From IMG/VR virus record IMGVR_UViG_3300048925_000226, positions 1 to 28,733 of that record: a stretch of DNA of 28,733 nucleotides. The stretch is one strand, 5' to 3'. Shown here piece after piece: positions 5,367 to 12,410 of this stretch. This DNA comes from a virus. Every line of letters begins with the position of its first letter. The stretch's first letter is position 1. The position numbers were made by a program, and so were the translations under genes. The notes under the pieces were generated by a model, which saw nothing but the letters and a program-made list of their open reading frames with translations, searched no databases and had not been told where the DNA came from.

Positions 5367-5681
5367 ATGGGTGGGACGAAGAAAGGAGCGCGCGCCGAGC
5401 GCCAGGAGATGTCCGGTGTTGAGCGCTTAGGGATCAGGGTGTCATCCATGATCAATCATCCGGTCGCGCAGATTCAGCGGTGGGTGATGATCCATCGCTT
5501 GGACACGGACGGGGATAGGGAGTGGGAGGAGGTGCTTGAAGTGCTGGCTGAGACGGAGGGTATCGACATGACTTTCAATGATGACGGAACCGTCACGCTC
5601 AAATGGGATGCCCTGTCGGATGAAGATCGAGTGATTGAGTCGGAGTTCTTGGAGGTCATCTCCGAGCCCGCACCCTTTTAA
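5367..5681 (+). CDS. DUF1654 protein, likely SOS-induced
   Basis: A 104-residue protein of the DUF1654 family common in Pseudomonas genomes and prophages. Characteristic stretches are SGVERLGIRVSSMINHP, then VMIHRLDTDGDREWEEVLE and TFNDDGTVTLKWD. The start chosen is the ATG seven bases after GGAG; an upstream TTG would overlap the promoter. The molecular function of the family is not known. Some chromosomal members are, to my knowledge, in the Pseudomonas LexA regulon, which agrees with the LexA box here. It is placed between pL and the accessory operon, facing away from pL, so it is controlled separately from CI-repressed genes. A role in the SOS response of the prophage is an inference. Confidence 0.85.
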   Translation: MGGTKKGARAERQEMSGVERLGIRVSSMINHPVAQIQRWVMIHRLDTDGDREWEEVLEVLAETEGIDMTFNDDGTVTLKWDALSDEDRVIESEFLEVISEPAPF

Positions 5682-5691
5682 TACGCAGTAA

Positions 5692-5710
5692 AGCCCGCTA
5701 TTGGCGGGCT
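5692..5710. terminator. Hairpin between convergent genes
   Basis: AGCCCGC and GCGGGCT form a perfect seven-pair stem with a TATTG loop, ten bases after the DUF1654 stop and before the convergent accessory operon. The T tracts are poor on both sides (CTTTA read leftward), so it is only a probable bidirectional terminator. Confidence 0.6.
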
Positions 5711-5748
5711 AATGATAATAAAGGATCAAAGCTGCGGGTGCTAATCGG

Positions 5749-6279
5749 CTAATAGGTGGACTTTGTAAAGGTGTCTCCCGACATGTAGCGGGTTCTTAAA
5801 AAGTCGTAAATATTAGTGTACAGCATCATGCTCAAATAGTTGATTTCCAATACCCGAGCTACTTTGTCTTCCACCTCTTTTGCCATTTCAGAATTGAAAG
5901 TAGACCGGTCTCGGATTTGCGCAATAAGGTCAATTATGCAATCTTCGAACTTGTTATGGTCGATGTCTAAAAAATGCGACTCACATTTCTTATTCAGGAA
6001 TTGGATTTTTTCTTCGATGAAGTCGCATCTGAAATTAATAAATGCATTGAATAGTCGAGGTTTTGCATTGTCGTCAAATGAGAGCGCAGTATCTCTCCAG
6101 AATTTATTGTTCTCGTCAGCTACTTCTTGAAGCATTTTCTCAATGGATGCGCTTATAGTGTTTACTTCACTTTGCTTTGCTAGCGATCGAGAATTCAAGT
6201 AAACGAAAACCCAGCCGATTAATGCAAATGCGGCCGTGAACAATCCCGCTTGTGAAAGCTCCGATAAGGTTTTTAGCAT
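5749..6279 (-). CDS. Membrane-anchored protein, third gene of the GHKL/STAS operon
   Basis: A 176-residue protein with one clear membrane segment near the N-terminus (about 11-29, core AGLFTAAFALIGWVFVYL). A basic turn (SRSLAK) and a helical, charged, probably cytoplasmic domain follow. I recognise no family. The ATG overlaps the stop of the STAS-like gene (ATGCTAA) and GGAGG is eight bases upstream, so it is translated with its neighbours. By its place and architecture it could be the output component, for example a membrane effector, of the ATPase/STAS pair; this is inference. Base composition is AT-rich like the rest of the operon and unlike the phage genes. Confidence 0.7.
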   Translation of the reverse strand: MLKTLSELSQAGLFTAAFALIGWVFVYLNSRSLAKQSEVNTISASIEKMLQEVADENNKFWRDTALSFDDNAKPRLFNAFINFRCDFIEEKIQFLNKKCESHFLDIDHNKFEDCIIDLIAQIRDRSTFNSEMAKEVEDKVARVLEINYLSMMLYTNIYDFLRTRYMSGDTFTKSTY

Positions 6280-6611
6280 TTTTTGAGCCTCCGTTCCTCT
6301 GCTTCATCTATATATCGGTATATATTTTTTATTACGCTCTTGAATCTGAATTTGTAGGTTATGCGATTAATTACATCCTCTTTCTTCCAACCTTCGTGAT
6401 CTATAAGGCCAGCAAAAGATTCATCAGCAAATGAAGACCCGCATCCCTTGGCTCCGTCGAAATCGACTAGTACGGTGTCGTATTTATCGAGCGCAGGCAA
6501 AAGATATTCTTTACGGAACTTTTCGCCGTTAAGCTGGCCATCTTTACCGTTTCGCCCGTGAGGCATATCGCCAAATTCGGTAGCGACAAAAATGGTGTGG
6601 GACCCGCTCAT
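6273..6611 (-). CDS. STAS-like protein (DUF4325 family)
   Basis: A 112-residue protein with the DUF4325 signature KYDTVLVDFDGAKGCGSSFA followed by DESFAGL (about 44-68). This family is related to STAS domains of anti-anti-sigma factors such as SpoIIAA, where a Ser in this loop is phosphorylated by a GHKL kinase; here S59 or S60 would be the candidate. The ATG overlaps the ATPase stop as ATGA and has GGAG eight bases upstream. I therefore prefer it to an ATG nine codons earlier inside the ATPase gene. Pairing with a GHKL ATPase in one operon points to a partner-switching or chaperone-like signalling pair. Confidence 0.8.
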   Translation of the reverse strand: MSGSHTIFVATEFGDMPHGRNGKDGQLNGEKFRKEYLLPALDKYDTVLVDFDGAKGCGSSFADESFAGLIDHEGWKKEDVINRITYKFRFKSVIKNIYRYIDEAEERRLKKC

Positions 6612-7648
6612 TTTTTCGTCTCCAGTTTTAGATTCCACTGTATCAATGTTCCTGGAAACCGCGTCGGCAGTTCCCGAAGCTGCGTGGTATCAGTTTCGCT
6701 GTGAAAGGCGAAATCTCCATAGCCGCTGTAGATTAGCATGGTTCCCATTGGGTTGGATTGCACGAACTCTTTAGCTTCGGATAATCCCTTACCTCGATTA
6801 TCATTTTTAAATCTTGATTTACCATACTCCACAGCAAGCTTTATGCTCAACGCGTCAGCGGGTACCTCATGGATCTTTCCTTGAGCATCTACAAGCGCGA
6901 TCTTGTACCAGGATTTTTTCTGTAGCGTGTAAGGAATCCCTGCGCCTCTATCATAAACGACGATAAAAAACTGGTCTTCAATGCGTTCAACATTGATCCA
7001 CCAATGCGCTAACTCACTGTTGATTCCATTTTCAAAAAAAACTTCATCGTAAGCGTGTTGCCACACATTACTTACTGACTCGGTGATTGCGTTGTACGCG
7101 AGCAAATCTGACTCATCATCTAATCCAGCCTCAAGAACAGTAGATTGCGCGTATTCCACAACTTTACGTAGTTCTGTTTCGTCACCAGCCTTCGTCGCTG
7201 CTAGTGATGCAGTGCATATCTCGAGTTCTTTTTTAAGGCTTCTGTATTTAGGCATTAGATTGCTTTGGTTTGTCATTTCCCAGAAGCCAGCCTGCCACAA
7301 TGAAACAGATACGCGCTTGTCCTTGCAGCACGTAAACTTAATTATGTCCTTGTCACCGGTCCTAAGCTGTATTACTTCAATTGTTGAATACAGCACCAGT
7401 AGCGCGGCAGTTTTAACTTCATAAACATTATTCATGTCTATTAGGATTCTGGAGGTTTTAGATATGTCTTCCAGTTTAGCGATGAAGCTAAAAAAATTAG
7501 TATATTCTTTTTCAAAAAAACTGAGGGAGGCTGGTGATGTTAAAAGTGTTCTACCAAGCAATACGATATTCGAACCATAGAGATATTTTTCTATTAGAAA
7601 GACATCGCGCCCCCAGGGGCCTAGCTTTCTATGCCAATTTATTTTCAA
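6608..7648 (-). CDS. GHKL (Bergerat-fold) ATPase with N-terminal STAS-like region
   Basis: A 346-residue protein. The C-terminal half has the GHKL ATP-binding motifs: N box E190-SVS-N194-VWQ-H198, G1 box D233-RGAG, and G2 box NRGKGLSEAKEF (285-296). The N-terminal half contains SRILIDMNNVYEVKTAALLV (66-85), resembling the core of a STAS domain. No phospho-acceptor His box of a sensor kinase is seen, so it looks more like an anti-sigma-type Ser kinase or a conformational switch ATPase. The start is TTG with AAGGA eight bases upstream. It is the first gene of a tightly overlapping three-gene operon, placed between cI and DUF1654, with an AT-rich composition that suggests acquisition by transfer. 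Its biological role is not known; defence or superinfection control is a hypothesis. Confidence 0.82.
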   Translation of the reverse strand: MKINWHRKLGPWGRDVFLIEKYLYGSNIVLLGRTLLTSPASLSFFEKEYTNFFSFIAKLEDISKTSRILIDMNNVYEVKTAALLVLYSTIEVIQLRTGDKDIIKFTCCKDKRVSVSLWQAGFWEMTNQSNLMPKYRSLKKELEICTASLAATKAGDETELRKVVEYAQSTVLEAGLDDESDLLAYNAITESVSNVWQHAYDEVFFENGINSELAHWWINVERIEDQFFIVVYDRGAGIPYTLQKKSWYKIALVDAQGKIHEVPADALSIKLAVEYGKSRFKNDNRGKGLSEAKEFVQSNPMGTMLIYSGYGDFAFHSETDTTQLRELPTRFPGTLIQWNLKLETKK

Positions 7649-7668
7649 TTTCGAATCCTTTCAAAAAA

Positions 7669-7692
7669 ATTATACTTTAGCTGCATAAGCTA
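7669..7692 (-). promoter_or_regulatory. Probable promoter and inverted repeat of the GHKL operon
   Basis: Read leftward, a perfect -10 box TATAAT lies at 7674-7669, about 20 bp before the TTG start of the ATPase gene. Just upstream is an inverted repeat TAGCT-GCATA-AGCTA (7678-7692) in the spacer position, where a bound repressor would block the promoter. No good -35 box is seen. Confidence 0.45.
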
Positions 7693-7806
7693 GGCTTAAA
7701 GAATGATATGTTTTTTATTTCTCCTGAGGCTAGATATATGGTCTCGATGTATCGACCCTGCGACCTAGCTAACCAGTAGACGAATCCCATTCTATTAAAT
7801 GGCATG

Positions 7807-8622
7807 TCAAAGTTTTCGAGCATTCCAGACCAACAAAACCTTGGCATGGATAGTTACGTCGTCGACGTGAGCCTCCAAATCTTTGTTGCTCTTGTTGTCT
7901 GAAATCAGCCAGAAGTGCTCTGCGTCCTTCATCTGCAATCTCTTGATGTAAAGCAATTCATGCCAGGTGACGACGTACACACCTTCTCCTACAAACTCGG
8001 TAACGCCCCGATCAACGATCACAGGATCCTTGTCGTTGATTGTGCCTTCCATGCTTTGACCCCAGCCGGTGATCATCGCCAAAGCAGAAGAAGAGGTGTA
8101 GGTGACGCCTTTCTCGCGCAGCACTTCCTCGCGAACTACCAAGTTGCGGATCGCCTCGTTGTAGTCATCGGGTAGCTGGCCGTGACCCATGGCGCCGCGA
8201 ACGTCGTACTGAGGAATCAGGATTTCGTCGGGTTTGGCGCGCAGACCTGAAAAGTCGACTGAAACGACGTTACTGGCCCCCGCGTCAGTGGCTTCGGCAA
8301 CGGCGAGAAGCTCACTCCGCGCGCTTTCTGGAAGGCGGTTGCCGAGCTTGGAGAGCATCAGGCGCGCAGCATCTGCGGCTGTGCTAACTCGCAACGCAGC
8401 ATTTTTGCCATCGGCCGGCAGGGAGGGGGTGATCAGAGAGCCAGACGGCAGGCCTATTTTCTCCTCTAGGTTTTTCGCCGCCTTGTCACCCAGCCCTCTA
8501 TGCCCATTCAAAATCTGGGAAAGGTAAGAAGCGTCAAGGTTGTGACGGTCTGCGAATTCTTTTTGCGAGGCGCCGGCCATGATCGCCCGCAAAGCCTCGA
8601 CTCTGAGTTTGTTGATATCCAT
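7807..8622 (-). CDS. CI-like prophage repressor (HTH plus S24 peptidase domain)
   Basis: A 271-residue lysogeny repressor. The N-terminus has a helix-turn-helix (ASQKEFADRHNLDASYLSQI, about 18-37, then LNGHRGLG). The C-terminal half is a LexA/S24 domain with Ser190 in GWGQSMEGTIND and Lys227 in LLYIKRLQ, the catalytic pair at the same 37-residue spacing as in LexA. No Ala-Gly or Cys-Gly pair lies near residue 155 where LexA-type cleavage would be expected; A114-G115 is in the linker. I chose the inner ATG because the longer frame begins with TTG inside the operator. It should bind the TTAGCAAA-type operators at both cI-cro and pL. Confidence 0.9.
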   Translation of the reverse strand: MDINKLRVEALRAIMAGASQKEFADRHNLDASYLSQILNGHRGLGDKAAKNLEEKIGLPSGSLITPSLPADGKNAALRVSTAADAARLMLSKLGNRLPESARSELLAVAEATDAGASNVVSVDFSGLRAKPDEILIPQYDVRGAMGHGQLPDDYNEAIRNLVVREEVLREKGVTYTSSSALAMITGWGQSMEGTINDKDPVIVDRGVTEFVGEGVYVVTWHELLYIKRLQMKDAEHFWLISDNKSNKDLEAHVDDVTIHAKVLLVWNARKL

Positions 8623-8642
8623 TTCTGAATCATCGCTTCCAG

Positions 8643-8699
8643 TTAGCAAACAGTAAATTACGGATTGCTATTGCCTGTAGCATTAGCAAACGCTAATCT
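8643..8699 (+). promoter_or_regulatory. cI-cro operator region and rightward promoter pR
   Basis: Operators TTAGCAAACAGTAA (8643-8656) and TTAGCAAACGCTAA (8683-8696) lie between the divergent repressor and Cro-like genes, centres 40 bp apart. TTGCCT (8671-8676), 17 bp and TAATCT (8694-8699) form a weak sigma-70-like pR. The last TAA of the right operator is the start of its -10 box, exactly as at pL. The left operator lies 20 bp before the cI ATG and could control cI itself. Confidence 0.75.
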
Positions 8700-8722
8700 T
8701 GTGATTGTTAAAGGAGGTGCAT

Positions 8723-8965
8723 ATGAACCTGCACGAATTTCTGAAGCCGTTCGAAAACGAGGCCTTGCTGGCATTCGCAACGGCTTGCGATACCAGCCCA
8801 GGCCAACTCAAGCAGGTTGCATACGGCAATCGCCGGCCAAGCGCATCCCTCGCAATCAACATTGAGCGGGAGAGTCAGGGCCAGGTCACCTGCGAACAAC
8901 TGCGCCCAGACATTGATTGGGCTTATGTGCGTGGCACTAAGCAGCAGGCCGTAGAAGCAGCCTGA
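8723..8965 (+). CDS. Cro-like regulator (YdaS/Cro type)
   Basis: An 80-residue protein with one helix-turn-helix, beginning MNLHEFLKPFENEALLAFA. The recognition part SPGQLKQVAYGNRRPSASLA is followed by the closing region ITCEQLRPD-like sequence VTCEQLRPDIDW. This layout is typical of YdaS/Cro-type phage regulators that compete with CI. AAGGAGGT precedes the ATG with optimal spacing. It is the first gene of the rightward early operon, behind pR. Confidence 0.85.
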   Translation: MNLHEFLKPFENEALLAFATACDTSPGQLKQVAYGNRRPSASLAINIERESQGQVTCEQLRPDIDWAYVRGTKQQAVEAA

Positions 8966-9047
8966 CATCCCTGTCCCCCCGTTCCATGAACAAAGTTTCG
9001 CCCACGCACTGGCAGGGCGCCACGGAAACAAATTTGAGGTTTTACGA

Positions 9048-9470
9048 ATGGAAGATTTCTTGAGGGCTTGCCACACCACCATCAAGGAAAGTGGGGCAGA
9101 GCAACTGGCCGCGAAAATGTGCTTGGCACACGTCAGCCTGCTGCAGCGCTCGAACCCGGATAACGCAGCTCATCACCTGACTATCGAGCATCTGTTCGGC
9201 GTTCTGCTGCATACAGCCGACATGCGCCCGCTGATTTCGCTTGCTGATCGGTTTGGCTTCGAGCTGGTGGCTCGTGAAAAGCCGGCAGCCAAACCGCTGA
9301 TGGCTGCGCTGGGACTTCTGTCCGCCGAGTGCGGTGATGTTGGTCGATTGATTTTCGATGCAGCGGCTGACAACCACATCAGCCAGCACGAAAAAGCCCA
9401 GGGCGAGAAAGCAATCCTTGAGGCAATCGAAGCGCTGCATGTTCTGCGTGAATCGCTGAAAGCTGCTTGA
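9048..9470 (+). CDS. CII-like regulator (Phage_CP76 family)
   Basis: A 140-residue protein matching the CP76/CII family of Pseudomonas phages: MEDFLRACHTTIKESGAEQL, then AAKMCLAHVSLLQRSNPDN and HLTIEHLFGVLLHT, with a helical C-terminus. The helix-turn-helix falls at about 19-55, and a second helical region (PLMAALGLLSAECGDVGRLI) probably serves multimerisation. Family members are thought to influence the lysis-lysogeny decision. GAGGT is seven bases before the ATG. It follows the Cro-like gene, the normal place for CII. Confidence 0.85.
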   Translation: MEDFLRACHTTIKESGAEQLAAKMCLAHVSLLQRSNPDNAAHHLTIEHLFGVLLHTADMRPLISLADRFGFELVAREKPAAKPLMAALGLLSAECGDVGRLIFDAAADNHISQHEKAQGEKAILEAIEALHVLRESLKAA

Positions 9471-9495
9471 ACAACAAATACGAGTGAGCTGAACG

Positions 9496-9906
9496 ATGAA
9501 CTATCAAAACGAGGGCGAGGTAATGGTCGGTGCGATTGACGTCCAGGCGGATGGTTACGTGATGGCTATCTACGAGGCTGAGCGATTGGAGGCGCAAGCA
9601 AAGACGTTGTACGCAAAGGCCGAAGCCTTGCGCGGACAACGCCGTATCACCGTATTGATCACTTCAGGCCTGGGCGGGCAAGACGGATTCGGTGTGCTTA
9701 CTCGAGTTGGAGGCAGAGTTGTTTCGACAGGGCCAGCTCGCTCCGCAGATGAGGCATGCCAAATCGCGTATCACCTCATTCAGGGTTATCAACCACCACT
9801 TCGCCTGCCGCCGTTCGGTACACCTGTGGATCAAACACGATCTGAAATCTTGGAGGGCTTTGTTGGGACTGCCGGAACTGAACAAAGCGTAGCCCCGAAA
9901 AGCTGA
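9496..9906 (+). CDS. Early phage protein, function unknown
   Basis: A 136-residue protein with an N-terminal part VGAIDVQADGYVMAIYEAER, a helix LEAQAKTLYAKAEALRGQRR, then strands ITVLITSGLGGQDGFGVLTR and a helix SADEACQIAYHLIQGY. The helix-strand pattern looks like a small folded domain, but no family was recognised. The ribosome site is weak. The last 131 bp overlap the convergent gene on the other strand, and the C-terminal residues past GYQPP look low in structure, so either the overlap is real or the 3' end has drifted. Confidence 0.6.
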   Translation: MNYQNEGEVMVGAIDVQADGYVMAIYEAERLEAQAKTLYAKAEALRGQRRITVLITSGLGGQDGFGVLTRVGGRVVSTGPARSADEACQIAYHLIQGYQPPLRLPPFGTPVDQTRSEILEGFVGTAGTEQSVAPKS

Positions 9907-9985
9907 TCTCGGCGCCCTCGGGCAGTTCACTCAATTCCCTCAGCAGCTTCTCTCGGCTAATCGTTGGAATTCTTTCGTTTGTCAT
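9776..9985 (-). CDS. Small convergent gene, function unknown
   Basis: A 69-residue protein MTNERIPTISREKLLRELSE, continuing LPEGAEISFSGLRFVQ and ending in FDPQVYRTAAGEVVVDNPE. GGAGG lies six bases before the ATG, better than the ribosome site of the overlapping plus-strand gene. A strong leftward terminator lies upstream, so it seems insulated and must have its own promoter in the 80 bp between. No family was recognised. Confidence 0.6.
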   Translation of the reverse strand: MTNERIPTISREKLLRELSELPEGAEISFSGLRFVQFRQSQQSPPRFQIVFDPQVYRTAAGEVVVDNPE

Positions 9986-10068
9986 GTCCGGCCTCCAAGG
10001 CCTTTTCGTTGGGAAGCAAAAAGCTACCACGGATGCGCCGGACACCTATAACGCCTGAATTACAGGCA

Positions 10069-10094
10069 TAAAAAAACCGCCTGGCAGGGCGGTT
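10069..10094 (-). terminator. Leftward intrinsic terminator
   Basis: Read leftward, AACCGCC and GGCGGTT form a stem with a small CTGCCA-type loop, followed by seven T. It stops transcription coming from the right before it enters the small minus-strand gene. Confidence 0.8.
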
Positions 10095-10121
10095 CGGTAC
10101 AGCTTTAGAACGAGGTGAATA

Positions 10122-10346
10122 ATGACCAACAACGCCCCCGCAGTCAATAGTTATGGGGATGTCGCGACACTTATCGGCCAGCCTGAAAAGGTGTCTCGAC
10201 ACCTCACCATTAATCAATCCGCCGCGATGAATGCTGCCCTCATGATTGGCGGTCAGTACTCGCTCGCGTCAAAAATCAAATACCGCCGGGAATGCCTCAA
10301 TGAATTGAAGGCGTCCCTGGCTCCTGCCCAGGATGTTTCCGCATGA
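10122..10346 (+). CDS. Small early phage protein, function unknown
   Basis: A 74-residue protein beginning MTNNAPAVNSYGDVATLIGQ, with helices around TINQSAAMNAALMIGGQY and YRRECLNELKASLAP. GAGGTG precedes the ATG. Its stop overlaps the start of the O-like initiator gene (ATGA), so the two are probably coupled. No family was recognised. Confidence 0.65.
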   Translation: MTNNAPAVNSYGDVATLIGQPEKVSRHLTINQSAAMNAALMIGGQYSLASKIKYRRECLNELKASLAPAQDVSA

Positions 10347-11050
10347 GCACCATCATCATGAGCCTGTGCTGGCCTTTGCAAGGTATGAGTGGCCCGCAGA
10401 AAGCTGTCCTGATATCGCTGGCTGATAATGCAAATGACGAGGGTGTTTGCTGGCCCTCGGTCGCTCGTATCTCTGAGCGGACTTGCCTCGCTGAAAGGAC
10501 TGTTCAGGCGGCCATAAAGTGGCTTGGACAAGTGGGCATCTTGTCTGTAAGGGAGCGGATGGGACGCTCGACGATCTACACCCTAACCCCCGCATCTTAT
10601 GCACCCCCGCAACTGGCGCACCCCGCAGCAGATGCACCACCACCCCCGCAGCTCACGACACAAACCCCCGCAGCAGCCGCACCCAGAACCGTAATAGAAC
10701 CATCAAGTGAACCGTCACCTCTTGTTGGCGCCGAGCAACCAACGAAAATTTCGAAGCCGAAATGCCCAACCCAGGCAATCGTCGATTTGTTCAACGCAGC
10801 GATCCCGGAGTTTCCCCGGGTCATGTTGTTGACGAAGGATCGGATTGCCAAGGTCAGCGCACGTTGGAACGAAAGCGATGTTCATCAGGATCTCAGTTTC
10901 TGGGCCGAGTACTTCGCCTTAGTGCGCTCCAGCGACTTTTTGATGGGTAAGGTTTCGACCGCTGGCGGCAATCCCTTCCGCTGCAACTTCGATTGGCTGA
11001 TTGCCCCGAGCAACTTCGTGAAGGTCGTTGAGGGTAATTACAATGCGTGA
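10343..11050 (+). CDS. Phage replication initiator, O-like (HTH_36 domain)
   Basis: A 235-residue protein. The N-terminal 90 residues form a winged helix of the HTH_36 type: SGPQKAVLISLADNANDEGV, then WPSVARISERTCLAERTVQA and a wing VRERMGRSTIYTL. A Pro/Ala-rich linker (about 92-140) is followed by a C-terminal domain (PTQAIVDLFNAAIPEFPRV...GNPFRCNFDWLI) of the kind found in helicase-loading phage replisome organisers and DnaT-like proteins. It overlaps the DnaB gene by 8 bp. Expected job: bind the phage origin and recruit the phage helicase. An origin with iterons inside the gene was not identified. Confidence 0.85.
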   Translation: MSTIIMSLCWPLQGMSGPQKAVLISLADNANDEGVCWPSVARISERTCLAERTVQAAIKWLGQVGILSVRERMGRSTIYTLTPASYAPPQLAHPAADAPPPPQLTTQTPAAAAPRTVIEPSSEPSPLVGAEQPTKISKPKCPTQAIVDLFNAAIPEFPRVMLLTKDRIAKVSARWNESDVHQDLSFWAEYFALVRSSDFLMGKVSTAGGNPFRCNFDWLIAPSNFVKVVEGNYNA

Positions 11051-12410
11051 TCCCTACAGCCTGGAAGCCGAACACGGTGTGCTGGGGGCGATGTTCCTGC
11101 GCCCTGAGCTGATCGACATACTGGCCGCCGATCTGGTGCCCGAGGACTTTTACTACGAGGACAACGCCGAGCTGTATCGCGGGATTTTGGCCTTGCACGG
11201 CGATGGTCATCCCGTCGATATCGTGACCGTCGGGGTTTATGTGGGGGATCTGCCTGGTGGTGCGAGTTCGTTTGCCTACGCCGCAGAAATTGCCCGCAAT
11301 ACGCCCAGTGTTGCAAACGCCGCTTCCTACGCCGCAACTGTTCGTGAGCGAAGCCTGGATAGGTCGATCATCGAACTGAGCGTGCGGATCAATGACATCG
11401 CCTACGGGGACCAGCCAGCGGCTGACAAGGTTGCAGCGGTACAGGCTGAGTCCCACGCCATCGACAGCCAGTCGGCAACATCCGAGGTGGTCAAGGCTGA
11501 GGACTTCCTCAACGACTACATCGAGGTGCTACAAGCTCGGGCGGATCGAGGCGATGAAATTGACGGCTTGTCCACGGGCATTCCTGATTTGGACGAGAAG
11601 CTGCAAGGCCTCAAGCCTGGCCAACTGATCATCATTGCTGGCCGCCCGGCCATGGGCAAAACCACGCTCGCCATGAATATCGCGTCTCACGCGGCTATCC
11701 GTGATGGCAAAAGCGTGATGGCGTTCAGCCTGGAAATGGATAACACGGGCCTGATGGATCGCTTCATGGCGTCCGAAGGGCGTGTGCCTTTGCAGTTGAT
11801 CAAAAATGGCAAGGCCCCAAACACCCACGGCGCCGAGCTGATGAGTGCCGCCAGCAAGCTCAAAAAGTCGAACCTGTTCCTGTCGGATCGGGCGTCGATG
11901 TCGATGAATCGACTGCGCTCGGCCGCTCGCCGCCATAAGCGTCGGTATGGCTTGGACCTCATTGTCATCGACTATCTGCAATTGGTGGAGTCCGACTCGC
12001 GCACGTCCAGCCGTGAGCAGGAAGTCAGCCACATGACGCGCACCGCGAAGCTTATGGCTCGCGAGCTGGGCGTCCCGGTGATTCTGCTCAGCCAGCTCTC
12101 CCGCAAATGCGAAGAGCGTCCGAACAAACGCCCGCTTTGTTCTGACCTGCGCGAATCCGGCGCCATTGAGCAAGACGCCGACATCATCCTGTTCGTGTAT
12201 CGCGACGAGGTCTACCACGAACACTCCGAAGCGAAGGGCATTGCCGAAATCATCATTGGCAAAGGCCGAGATATCGCCGGTGGCACGGTCCGCGCCGCCT
12301 TCCTGGGTCAGTACAGCCGATTCGAACAGCTCGCGGCTGGCTGGGTTGAGCCTTTCAAACCAACAAAAGTCACCAGCATGGCTGATCGCTACAACAAGGA
12401 AAAATTCTGA
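11043..12410 (+). CDS. Replicative DNA helicase (DnaB family)
   Basis: A 455-residue hexameric DnaB-type 5'-3' helicase. The N-terminal domain begins RDPYSLEAEHGVLGAMFLRP. The RecA-like C-terminal domain carries Walker A GRPAMGKTT (200-208), Walker B LIVIDYLQL (306-314), and downstream the SQLSRKCEER and SDLRESGAIEQDAD motifs conserved in DnaB. I chose the ATG with GAGGGT seven bases upstream over a TTG five codons earlier. It forms a replication operon with the O-like initiator and probably replaces the host helicase during phage replication. Confidence 0.95.
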   Translation: MRDPYSLEAEHGVLGAMFLRPELIDILAADLVPEDFYYEDNAELYRGILALHGDGHPVDIVTVGVYVGDLPGGASSFAYAAEIARNTPSVANAASYAATVRERSLDRSIIELSVRINDIAYGDQPAADKVAAVQAESHAIDSQSATSEVVKAEDFLNDYIEVLQARADRGDEIDGLSTGIPDLDEKLQGLKPGQLIIIAGRPAMGKTTLAMNIASHAAIRDGKSVMAFSLEMDNTGLMDRFMASEGRVPLQLIKNGKAPNTHGAELMSAASKLKKSNLFLSDRASMSMNRLRSAARRHKRRYGLDLIVIDYLQLVESDSRTSSREQEVSHMTRTAKLMARELGVPVILLSQLSRKCEERPNKRPLCSDLRESGAIEQDADIILFVYRDEVYHEHSEAKGIAEIIIGKGRDIAGGTVRAAFLGQYSRFEQLAAGWVEPFKPTKVTSMADRYNKEKF

